Source: a virus. Taken from it: a stretch of DNA of 64,000 nucleotides. How positions within the stretch are numbered: the first letter of the stretch is position 1; every line of letters begins with the position of its first letter. Under the pieces are notes generated by a model. It searched no databases and was not told the origin of the DNA. It saw only the letters and a list, made by a program, of their open reading frames with translations. This document shows positions 43,474 to 51,110 of this stretch, in pieces. The position numbers and the translations under genes are program-made. The stretch is from positions 1 to 64,000 of IMG/VR virus record IMGVR_UViG_3300009502_000041, one strand, 5' to 3'.

Positions 43474-44097
43474 ATGAATAAAAGAGAAGATTTTGTGTTA
43501 TCGTATTACGATGGTTTTAATAAATTAACTGGGGTTAGTTTAGAAGATTTTGAGAATTATTATAATGAAGCCATTTATGGTGGATACCCCGAAGAACCGG
43601 GTGGTAGTATCTGGGAAAGTGAGGGTAAATCTATATATGTATTAATACGTATATTAAAACCTAAAAAAATATTGGAAATTGGTAATTTTTTGGGAAGAAG
43701 CTCAAATCATATACTACAGGCAGTTGAAAAAAATGGCATGGGCGAAGTTACATTGCTTGATATTGAGGAACGTTTACAATACGATAAACTTCACAATAAA
43801 AATTTTAATAGAGTTCTGGATGACTCATTAAATCATTTATCATCCCCAATGCAATATGATTTATTTGTACAAGATGGAAACCATGCTCGTGAACATGTAA
43901 CTAAAGAAATTAAGTTGATTTTAGATAATAATTTACCTAGTAATTATTATATTTGGGCACATGATTATTATATGAGAACACATCCTGATTGTGGAGTGTG
44001 GTTAGCTTGGGATGAAATGAAATCAAAATTTAATGACTTTCAAACATTTCAAGATTCTAAAAGTAATTGTGGTTGCTCAATAGCAAAAAAAATGTAA
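43474..44097 (+). CDS. class I SAM-dependent methyltransferase
   Basis: 207 aa from ATG at 43474; an upstream in-frame start would overlap the previous gene. The Rossmann motif I is PKKILEIGNFLGRSSNHILQ at about 63-82, motif II has VTLLDIEER, and the motif IV region reads MQYDLFVQDGNHAREHVTKE, as in Methyltransf_24 sugar O-methyltransferases. Substrate unknown; the island context suggests a sugar. Confidence 0.7.
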   Translation: MNKREDFVLSYYDGFNKLTGVSLEDFENYYNEAIYGGYPEEPGGSIWESEGKSIYVLIRILKPKKILEIGNFLGRSSNHILQAVEKNGMGEVTLLDIEERLQYDKLHNKNFNRVLDDSLNHLSSPMQYDLFVQDGNHAREHVTKEIKLILDNNLPSNYYIWAHDYYMRTHPDCGVWLAWDEMKSKFNDFQTFQDSKSNCGCSIAKKM

Positions 44098-44098
44098 A

Positions 44099-44368
44099 AT
44101 GTATAATCCTAAAGAATATTGGGAAAATGAATTGGGTGGAGTTGAAAATTGGAAACACGATGCAGATACTTCACCCAATATTGTTAGGTCAATTGATAGA
44201 CTTAGAAATGTAGTAATACCAACTATTGTTAATTTAAAACAAGTCAACGGTGGTAATATTTTAGATGCTGGATGTGGATGCGGATACTGTGCAAATGAAT
44301 TTAATTTATCAAATTCATTTAATAATGTATATGGCATTGATTTTCAAATAATATACGCCAAAAAATGA
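44099..44368 (+). pseudogene. truncated SAM methyltransferase, N-terminal part
   Basis: 89 aa. The start (MYNPKEYWENELGGVENW) and motif I (GGNILDAGCGCGYCANEFNL) are those of a class I methyltransferase, but the chain ends after NNVYGIDFQIIYAKK, just past motif II. The other half of the Rossmann fold and the catalytic part are missing. The next gene overlaps it by 4 nt, so the truncation left tight coupling. It probably has no activity alone. Confidence 0.65.
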
Positions 44369-45306
44369 CAAAAATTGCTTTTCATAGTAATCAATTATGT
44401 TTGAGAGGTACTGAAGTGGCTTTATATGACTATGCTAAGTATAATGAAGAACTACTTGGAAATAAAAGTATTATTATTTCTAAACATCCAGATGTGTGGA
44501 AATATTCACATCCATTGGCGATTGAAAAATTTAAGAAAAGATTTCCTGTTTATTTTTATAATGATTTTAATGAGGTTGAAAAAATATTGGATAATAATAA
44601 TGTGGATATTTTTTATGCAATTAAAGCTGGAATAAATGATGGAATTGTTTCGACTAGTAGAAAATCTGTCAATCATGTCGTATTTCAAAATTATGAGCCA
44701 CATGGTAATGTATATGCATATGTCTCAGAATGGCTTGGGAGAAGGTATAATTCACCCTTTGTACCACATATGATAACGTTACCCGAAGTGAATGATGACT
44801 TAAGAAATGACCTGAATATACCCAAAAACGCAATTGTTTATGGTCGTCATGGTGGTGCAGAAACATTTAATTTGCCTTTTGTTTATGATGTAATAAAACA
44901 AATATTATTAAAAAGAAGTGATATTTATTTTCTTTTTTTATATACAAATAAATTTATTGATCATAAAAACGTAATTTATTTGGAAGGCAATAGTGATATG
45001 GAATATAAGACAAAATTTATTAATACTTGCGATGCAATGTTACATGCTAGACATCAAGGCGAAAGTTTTGGATTGTCTGTAGGGGAATTCTCAATTAGAA
45101 ATAAGCCCGTTATAACATGGACACATGGTAGAGATGGTGCACACATCGAAATGCTGGGTAATAGGGGAATTTATTATAATAATGATGTTGAATTATTCAA
45201 TATTTTAAATAACTTTGTACCTGACCCTACAAAGGATTGGAATGCATTTAAAAATTATAATTCGGAAAGTGTTATGAAAATATTTAATAATGTTTTTTTA
45301 AAATGA
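44365..45306 (+). CDS. GT-B glycosyltransferase, family 4-like
   Basis: 313 aa. The N-terminal half KIAFHSNQLCLRGTEVALYD carries the G(T)E loop of GT4 enzymes. The C-terminal half has IVYGRHGGAETFNLPFVYDV, CDAMLHARHQGESFGLSVGE and KPVITWTHGRDGAH, the donor-site pattern with the E.FG..V.E motif (about 228-240). Overlaps both neighbours by 4 nt. Confidence 0.75.
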   Translation: MTKIAFHSNQLCLRGTEVALYDYAKYNEELLGNKSIIISKHPDVWKYSHPLAIEKFKKRFPVYFYNDFNEVEKILDNNNVDIFYAIKAGINDGIVSTSRKSVNHVVFQNYEPHGNVYAYVSEWLGRRYNSPFVPHMITLPEVNDDLRNDLNIPKNAIVYGRHGGAETFNLPFVYDVIKQILLKRSDIYFLFLYTNKFIDHKNVIYLEGNSDMEYKTKFINTCDAMLHARHQGESFGLSVGEFSIRNKPVITWTHGRDGAHIEMLGNRGIYYNNDVELFNILNNFVPDPTKDWNAFKNYNSESVMKIFNNVFLK

Positions 45307-46055
45307 AAATAGCGACCCATTTATTGTTTTTTAACCAAGACAATTTCATATTAAAAAATATTGAAATGATTGCGCCGTTTGTAGATAAAATATATGTCAC
45401 TTGGAGCGAATTTCCTTGGTTATACAATTTACAGGCAAGAGATTTGTTTAAAAACAAATCAAACCCCGAACTTCTAAAACAATCGCCATATTACGATAAA
45501 ATTGAATTAATTATAGGTGAATGGAATCTTGATGAAGACCAAAGAAACGCATGTCTTGATGCCGCAAAGCGTGATGAAATGGATTATCTGTTAATAATAG
45601 ATGCTGATGAGTTTTATACTCACGAAGATTTAAAAAAACTAATAACCGATATAGCAAACAATCCTGATTATGAATATTATACTACACCTTGGTTTACATA
45701 TTGGAAAGATTATAATCATGTTATAGTTAACAAAAACGGTAATTATATTAATGGCTTTCCAGAAGTTTGTGTTAATTTAAAGTATAATAACAGATTTATT
45801 AGATGCAGAAGACCATCAGGCACAAGAATTAAAAAATTGACCTCATTATGTGGGCATGCATCATATGTATTAAACAATGAGGAGTGTTGGAGTAAAATTA
45901 ATACTTGGGGTCACGCCCATCAATTTAATAGAAATCAGTGGTATATGGATAAATGGATTAATTGGAATGAAAACACAATAAATTTACATCCAATTGACCC
46001 AAGCGCATGGTATAGAACAATTAAAACACCTGAAGAATTAAAATTAAATATATGA
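45303..46055 (+). CDS. glycosyltransferase (GT2/GT92-like)
   Basis: 250 aa. The N-terminus THLLFFNQDNFILKNIEMIA and the central DYLLIIDADEFYTHEDLKKL are the pattern of GT92-like and related enzymes, with DADEF as the metal site at about 99-103. The His-rich part (SLCGHASYVLNNEECWSKIN, then WGHAHQFN) and the conserved W in W(Y)RT fit acceptor binding. Coupled by 4-nt overlaps. Confidence 0.7.
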   Translation: MKIATHLLFFNQDNFILKNIEMIAPFVDKIYVTWSEFPWLYNLQARDLFKNKSNPELLKQSPYYDKIELIIGEWNLDEDQRNACLDAAKRDEMDYLLIIDADEFYTHEDLKKLITDIANNPDYEYYTTPWFTYWKDYNHVIVNKNGNYINGFPEVCVNLKYNNRFIRCRRPSGTRIKKLTSLCGHASYVLNNEECWSKINTWGHAHQFNRNQWYMDKWINWNENTINLHPIDPSAWYRTIKTPEELKLNI

Positions 46056-47065
46056 TACTTATTGCCTACGGGACCCGTCCAGAAATACTTAAAATACAGT
46101 CGGTTATAAATGTTTTTGATGAGAATAATGTTCAATGCGTAACATTATTTACTGGTCAACACGCTAATTTAATTGGTAGACATAATCCAAACTATATAAT
46201 TGATATTGTTGATATACCTTATGTTAGTAGACTCGATTGTATTGTTAAATCAATAATGGGTTTATTTACAACAATAGGTCTCCACCCAGTTAAAACAGAT
46301 TATGTTTTGGTTCAGGGCGATACTACCACAGCACTTGCTGTTGCTTTAACGGCATTTCATAATGGTATAAAGGTTATTCATTTAGAAGCTGGATTGCGAA
46401 CATACGATAATAATAATCCATATCCAGAAGAGGTAAATAGAAAAATGATATCACAAATTGCTGATATTCATTTATGTCCAACAGAACACGCAAGATTAAA
46501 TCTTGTTAGTGAAAACATAACAAAAAATGTATTTGTTGTTGGCAATACGGTAATTGATAATTTATTACCGTATAAAAGTATGTGTGAATATACAAACAAA
46601 ATATTGGTTACAATGCATAGACGTGAGAATCATCACTGGTTGGATAAATGGTTTATTGAAATCAACGAATTGGCTAAGGATCATCCCGAATATGAATTTA
46701 TATTACCGATACATCCGAACCCAAATGTGATGAGGTATAAGCATTTATTAACGAACGTAAATGTTATTGACCCATTATCATACGATGCAATGCTGAGTTT
46801 ATTGGTTAAAACAAGACTTGTTATTACTGACAGTGGTGGATTGCAAGAAGAAAGTAGTTTCTTTAATAAAAAATGTTTAACTTGCAGAATTGTTACAGAA
46901 AGACCCGAAGCAATAGGACAGAGCACATTTATGGTTGAAAGTCCATCAGTATTGAAAAAAATATTTGACGAACATATTGATAATTATGAAATTAATTATG
47001 TTTCACCGTTTGGTGACGGACACTCTGCAGAAAAAATACTAAAAATATTAAAGAATATTATATGA
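46052..47065 (+). CDS. wecB: UDP-N-acetylglucosamine 2-epimerase
   Basis: 337 aa, close to the usual 370. Converts UDP-GlcNAc to UDP-ManNAc. Signatures: AYGTRPEILKIQSVINVF at the start, LFTGQHAN, HLEAGLRTYDNNNPYPEEVN (about 110-129), VTMHRRENHHWLDKW, LPIHPNPNV, and the active-site segment LVITDSGGLQEESSFFNKKC, then ERPEAIGQST. All key residues expected (D, E, H and E of the active site) are visible. Overlaps both neighbours by 4 nt. Confidence 0.9.
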   Translation: MILIAYGTRPEILKIQSVINVFDENNVQCVTLFTGQHANLIGRHNPNYIIDIVDIPYVSRLDCIVKSIMGLFTTIGLHPVKTDYVLVQGDTTTALAVALTAFHNGIKVIHLEAGLRTYDNNNPYPEEVNRKMISQIADIHLCPTEHARLNLVSENITKNVFVVGNTVIDNLLPYKSMCEYTNKILVTMHRRENHHWLDKWFIEINELAKDHPEYEFILPIHPNPNVMRYKHLLTNVNVIDPLSYDAMLSLLVKTRLVITDSGGLQEESSFFNKKCLTCRIVTERPEAIGQSTFMVESPSVLKKIFDEHIDNYEINYVSPFGDGHSAEKILKILKNII

Positions 47066-47823
47066 GGAAAGTACTAGTAATTGGCGATAGCTGTCAGGAC
47101 ATATTTAATTATGGGGTTTGTAATAGATTGTGTCCTGAAGCACCTGTACCTGTTTTTAACCCAACTAAGATGATAATAAACGGGGGAATGTCAATCAATG
47201 TATTTGAAAATCTTAAATCATTAAAAATTGATTGCGACATTGTAACCAATGATCACAGACCAATAAAAACAAGATATGTTGATGAGGTTTCAAACCAAAT
47301 GTTATTAAGGGTGGACGAAAAGGATGTCGTTAAAAGAATTGAGGAAAAAAGATTAAAATCAATTGACTTTAGTAAATATTATGCAATTGTAATTAGCGAC
47401 TATAATAAGGGATTTTTAGATGAAGAAGATATATATAGTATCACCAATTCACATTCATTAACTTTTTTGGATACAAAAAAAGAAATTAAAACGTGGGCAA
47501 TGAACACCAATTTTATTAAAATTAATGAAAATGAATATAATCGAAATTTATTTTATTTTAAAAATCACCATACTAAAGACTTAATAGTAACATTAGGCAA
47601 GAATGGTGCAATGTTAAATAGAGAAGAAATATTTCCAATTACTGGTAATCATGATATTAAAGATTTGTGTGGTGCTGGTGATACTTTTTTTGCAGGACTT
47701 GTTGCGGATTTCATAAATAATAACGATATTCGCAGTGCAATAGTATTTGCAAATAAATGTGCATCATGGGCTGTTACACAAAAAGGAGTTTCTGTTATGA
47801 ATTTAATAAATGAAATAAAATGA
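47062..47823 (+). CDS. PfkB-family sugar kinase, HldE kinase-domain-like
   Basis: 253 aa. NRLCPEAPVPVFNPTKM followed by NGGMSINVFENLKSL closely follows the SPEAPVPV...GGAANVA segment of the D-glycero-D-manno-heptose-7-phosphate kinase domain of HldE. RYVDEVSNQMLLRVDE corresponds to its R..S.NQQ..R.D element. The PfkB signature DLCGAGDTFFAGLVADFI (about 210-227) contains the catalytic Asp. Shorter than the usual domain (about 310). Likely phosphorylates a heptose or related sugar phosphate at C1. Partner of the separate nucleotidyltransferase at 48121. Confidence 0.75.
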   Translation: MRKVLVIGDSCQDIFNYGVCNRLCPEAPVPVFNPTKMIINGGMSINVFENLKSLKIDCDIVTNDHRPIKTRYVDEVSNQMLLRVDEKDVVKRIEEKRLKSIDFSKYYAIVISDYNKGFLDEEDIYSITNSHSLTFLDTKKEIKTWAMNTNFIKINENEYNRNLFYFKNHHTKDLIVTLGKNGAMLNREEIFPITGNHDIKDLCGAGDTFFAGLVADFINNNDIRSAIVFANKCASWAVTQKGVSVMNLINEIK

Positions 47824-48110
47824 ATATTTTTGTAGATATCGACAATACCGTTTGTTTAACCAGAGATAGTGATTACGAGAATTCCGAACCGATTTTCGAA
47901 AACATTGCTAAGATTAATAAATTATTTAACGAAGGAAATAATATTGTCTACTATTCGGCAAGGGGAAGGAGATCAGGGGTCGATTGGACAGAGTTTACAA
48001 TAAAGCAGTTGCGGGAGTGGAATTGTAAATATAACGACTTGTTTATGAATCATAAACCCGATTATGATTTGTATATTTGTGACAAAACCAAGAGAATTGA
48101 AGAAATTTAA
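47820..48110 (+). CDS. small HAD phosphatase-like protein
   Basis: 96 aa, capless. Motif I is FVDIDNTVCLT (DxDNT, D6 and D8); motif II may be YYSARGRRSG; the end DYDLYICDKTKR could contain motif IV. Small HAD phosphatases of this kind occur in sugar-nucleotide loci; GmhB removes the C7 phosphate in heptose activation, and this gene fills that position in the order kinase, phosphatase, nucleotidyltransferase. Substrate inferred from context. Confidence 0.6.
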   Translation: MNIFVDIDNTVCLTRDSDYENSEPIFENIAKINKLFNEGNNIVYYSARGRRSGVDWTEFTIKQLREWNCKYNDLFMNHKPDYDLYICDKTKRIEEI

Positions 48111-48120
48111 ATAATTATCA

Positions 48121-48657
48121 TTGAAAAAGATTTACAATTTTACAACAGATAAGAAAGAAATTTTAGAAGTATTAGACGTGAGACGAAAATTCGTTAACTA
48201 CTTTTTTATGTGTTTTCATCCTTGGAGCAAAAAGAAAGCAAAAATTGTTTTCACTAATGGTTGTTTTGATTTAATTCATTCTCAACATGTAAATCTTTTA
48301 AATAAATCCAAAGAACTTGGATTTTATTTAGTTGTTGGGGTAAATTCAGACAAATCGGTTAAATTGCTTAAGGGAGAAGATAGACCTATTTTTAATGAAG
48401 ACGATAGAGCATTTATTCTCTCAAGTTTAGAGGCGGTTGATTGCGTGATAATTTTTGATGATTATTCGGTGTTAGATTTGATTAAATTCATTAAGCCAGA
48501 CATTATAACCAAGGGTGATGATTATCAAATAAACCAATTAAATAATGTTGGTGGTGAATTTGTTAAAGAATATGGAGGTAAATTAGAAATTATTCCCACA
48601 AAAAAGGGAATGGCAACTAGTGATATTATTAATAAAATTATAAAAATTTACAAATGA
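48121..48657 (+). CDS. sugar-phosphate nucleotidyltransferase, HldE cytidylyltransferase-domain-like
   Basis: 178 aa with TTG start at 48121 (a later ATG at 48208 would remove 29 residues). The core, about 40 on, reads IVFTNGCFDLIHSQHVNLL, the TNGCFD.LH..H motif, with HSQH in place of the usual HxGH. It continues VVGVNSDKSVKLLKGEDRPI, VDCVIIFDDYSVLDLI and PDIITKGDDY, as in HldE domain II. Ends with a helix after SDIINKI. Activates a sugar 1-phosphate, probably as an NDP-heptose-like donor. The G to Q change deserves a test of activity. Confidence 0.75.
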   Translation: MKKIYNFTTDKKEILEVLDVRRKFVNYFFMCFHPWSKKKAKIVFTNGCFDLIHSQHVNLLNKSKELGFYLVVGVNSDKSVKLLKGEDRPIFNEDDRAFILSSLEAVDCVIIFDDYSVLDLIKFIKPDIITKGDDYQINQLNNVGGEFVKEYGGKLEIIPTKKGMATSDIINKIIKIYK

Positions 48658-49289
48658 AAATTGGAAACATTATTTATGAAAAAGAATTGGTTAATCATGT
48701 TAAAGTAGATTTTGTTAATTATTATAACGAAGCCATTGAATATGATAAACTCGATAAGACTTTACCTACATTATGTGTTGGTTGGTCGTTTATGAAGAGT
48801 TGTAATGTTGATAATGAAATAATTCAAAACGCAGACATTCTAAAGAAGAAAATAATTGCAAATGAGTTATATTGGGAATGTAGTTTTGAGGAAAGCAAAT
48901 CGTCTCACATTAAAGGAGTTGGAAGTTTTATAAACCTAATTCCTCAACTTTATTTTCCACCAAAATATCAATACATAAATTTAGACCCAGTGTTTTTTCA
49001 ATTAAAAGATATTGAGGATTTAATGGATGTGATTCCAAAGCACTTTGATGTTTTATATAGGTTTAAAGACGAAATGCTTTATATATTATTTCAAAATAAA
49101 ATATCTGGCATAAATTTAAAAACATATGAATTTTATAAATTTGATATTGAGAATTTATGTAATAGAATTTCCGAGAGAGCAAATACAATTCACATTGATT
49201 TGGATGGTAAAATTCATGAAGATTATTATAAAATTTTACCCAATTTTACCCAACTTAAAAGATATCTAATCACATTGTTGACAAAATGA
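48654..49289 (+). CDS. hypothetical protein of sugar island, 211 aa
   Basis: Not recognised. Features are LPTLCVGWSFMKSCNVDNEI, a short WECSFEESKSSH segment, QLYFPPKYQYINLDPVFFQL and NTIHIDLDGKIHEDY near the end. Overlaps the nucleotidyltransferase by 4 nt and is the last gene of the run before a late-type element, so it probably belongs to the same pathway. Confidence 0.55.
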   Translation: MKIGNIIYEKELVNHVKVDFVNYYNEAIEYDKLDKTLPTLCVGWSFMKSCNVDNEIIQNADILKKKIIANELYWECSFEESKSSHIKGVGSFINLIPQLYFPPKYQYINLDPVFFQLKDIEDLMDVIPKHFDVLYRFKDEMLYILFQNKISGINLKTYEFYKFDIENLCNRISERANTIHIDLDGKIHEDYYKILPNFTQLKRYLITLLTK

Positions 49290-49298
49290 ATGTTTCGT

Positions 49299-49307
49299 AG
49301 TATTTAT
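49299..49307 (+). promoter_or_regulatory. putative late promoter of internal protein genes
   Basis: AGTATTTAT followed by ATGAAATAAATATAATT, about 20 nt before the ATG at 49328. Confidence 0.55.
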
Positions 49308-49327
49308 ATGAAATAAATATAATTATT

Positions 49328-49510
49328 ATGGAAAATAATGTAGAAAAAGCAGTTAACAATTTTATTGGTACTTCTGAAGAAGAAGAATTGAAAAATTCTA
49401 ATGGTAACACCAAGAAAGTTATCTTAAATCAACGTGAAGGTTTGATTGAGAGGGTTGACCGTTTATATATTACCGAAGACGGAAGACAGTTACTAAGAGA
49501 ACAATATTAA
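49328..49510 (+). CDS. hypothetical protein, 60 aa
   Basis: Acidic N-terminus (MENNVEKAVNNFIGTSEEEE) and a C-terminal half LIERVDRLYITEDGRQLLRE that looks like a small conserved phage head-core motif. First gene of a late-type unit running to the Ser/Thr adhesin. No family can be named. Confidence 0.55.
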   Translation: MENNVEKAVNNFIGTSEEEELKNSNGNTKKVILNQREGLIERVDRLYITEDGRQLLREQY

Positions 49511-49524
49511 AAAACATTCATTCA

Positions 49525-50649
49525 ATGGAAAATAATGCAAAGACAAAACTTTTTGAGGAACAACTTAGAAAGTTTAAATATCGTGTTGATTATAAAGTAA
49601 ACGAGTCTCCAAGATATCGTCCATTAGTTGGCGAAGACGAAGAGTTTGATGAAGTTCCTTCATTAACCAATGAGGCTGGCGATCAAGAAGATGCGCCAAA
49701 ACCAGAGGGAGCAGTTCCTCCAGCACCAACAAATGATCAGCCAATGGGAATGGAAAATGATTCTCAACCACCAGTACCAACAGAACCACCAGTACCCGCA
49801 TTTGATGCAGCAGGTGGAATGCCACCTCCAGATGGAGCACCCGCAGGAATGGACGGTATGCCACCAATGGGAGGTGCACCAGTTGAACCACAACAACAGG
49901 TAGATGATATTCAGAATGAAATTATTAGGCATAATATTGAGGCAATGAAAAGTATTCATGATCAATTGGAGAGCTTAAATAATATGGTTCAGGGATTAAA
50001 TGGTAAGTTGGAAACATTGGGTGCTGATGTTGAGGAAGTTCGTGAACCAACCAACACAGAAAAACTCATGAATAAATCAAAAGTTTCGTATCCATATTAT
50101 TTTAATTTAAATGATTTATGGACGGGAAACTGGTTTAATGAAAAGAGAGAGCAAGAAATGGAAAAGGGTGTAAGGGAATTACCTGACGGTACTTTTATTG
50201 CAGATTTTGATGATTTGCCTCAAAAATCTAAAACTGATGTTCAAAATAGTTTTAATGAGATTAGTGAATCTAAAAAAAAAGTTAAACTAAAAGAAGATTT
50301 TGAATTGAACACCAAATCTGAGATTGATGGTGTTTCAGATAAAAAAATAGCAATTAATCGAATTTACAATAAAGTATCGCCATTAATTAAGGGATTTTTT
50401 AGTGATACTGGTTGGGAAAATGTTCATAAAGTTTTTAAGGTTTTTGAAAGCATGGGCTTAGATTGGTCAATTGTTAAAGCGGAGTATGATGGCTCTATGC
50501 CACCACAGCGTAAGACTTGGTATTTTGAAATTAGTTTTGTTGACAAATTAGGTAAACCAAAACGGATTGGCGGTAATTTAACCGCAGCTGGTGCTGGAAG
50601 AGTTGAAGACCCTTTAGAAAGATATGATATATCGTTAGTACTATATTAA
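49525..50649 (+). CDS. putative capsid-internal or scaffold-like protein, 374 aa
   Basis: The N-terminus (TKLFEEQLRKFKYRVDYKV then NE) resembles the lead peptide of the next two genes. A Pro/Gly/Met-rich acidic linker (VPPAPTNDQPMGMENDSQPP and GGMPPPDGAPAGMDGMPP, about 65-130) follows, then a coiled coil (SIHDQLESLNNMVQGLNGK). The C-terminal third is globular with MGLDWSIVKAEYDGSM. The composition suits a prohead core or internal protein. No family recognised. Confidence 0.55.
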   Translation: MENNAKTKLFEEQLRKFKYRVDYKVNESPRYRPLVGEDEEFDEVPSLTNEAGDQEDAPKPEGAVPPAPTNDQPMGMENDSQPPVPTEPPVPAFDAAGGMPPPDGAPAGMDGMPPMGGAPVEPQQQVDDIQNEIIRHNIEAMKSIHDQLESLNNMVQGLNGKLETLGADVEEVREPTNTEKLMNKSKVSYPYYFNLNDLWTGNWFNEKREQEMEKGVRELPDGTFIADFDDLPQKSKTDVQNSFNEISESKKKVKLKEDFELNTKSEIDGVSDKKIAINRIYNKVSPLIKGFFSDTGWENVHKVFKVFESMGLDWSIVKAEYDGSMPPQRKTWYFEISFVDKLGKPKRIGGNLTAAGAGRVEDPLERYDISLVLY

Positions 50650-50651
50650 TT

Positions 50652-51098
50652 ATGAAAGTATTTCATTCACATGGTACAAAAGAAAGACTCTTCGAAATGA
50701 TGAAAAGGGTTAGTAATCTTAATGAACAATTATTGCCGTTTCAAAAAAAAGATGAAATTTTAAATAATTTTGTTGAGTTTGCAATAAAAAAACTTGATTT
50801 GGAAAATGATTCACCAAATGTGGTGGTATCTCATAAAGATAATGATGCTGAAGAAATGAAATCTTTTGGGAAATTTTTCCCCGACACTAACGAAATTAAG
50901 GTTGTTGGAACAAACAGAAATTTAGCTGATGTGTTAAGAACGATTGCACATGAAATAGTGCATTACAAACAAAATAAAGAGGGTAAATTAAATCAAAACT
51001 CAGGTGAGACAGGAAGTGCCGAAGAAAATGAAGCAAACGCACTTGCTGGTGTTCTTATGAGGGAATTTGGTAAAATGCATCCAGAAATATTCGAATAA
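50652..51098 (+). CDS. small HExxH metallopeptidase-like protein
   Basis: 148 aa. Zinc-protease motif RTIAHEIVHYKQNKEGK (HEIVH, about 99-103) with a downstream acidic GSAEENEANALAG segment as third ligand candidate. The N-terminus (MKVFHSHGTKERLFEMMKRV then SNLNE) is shared with the next gene. Could be an internal virion protein that is processed or acts on injection. The LNE site resembles the LxE cut sites used by T4-type prohead protease. Confidence 0.65.
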   Translation: MKVFHSHGTKERLFEMMKRVSNLNEQLLPFQKKDEILNNFVEFAIKKLDLENDSPNVVVSHKDNDAEEMKSFGKFFPDTNEIKVVGTNRNLADVLRTIAHEIVHYKQNKEGKLNQNSGETGSAEENEANALAGVLMREFGKMHPEIFE

Positions 51099-51110
51099 AA
51101 AATTTATACA

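Noticed and set aside
49574-49965. three overlapping frames in the Pro-rich linker of the 49525 gene
   Set aside because: They are shadows caused by the low-complexity Pro/Gly/Met coding sequence.
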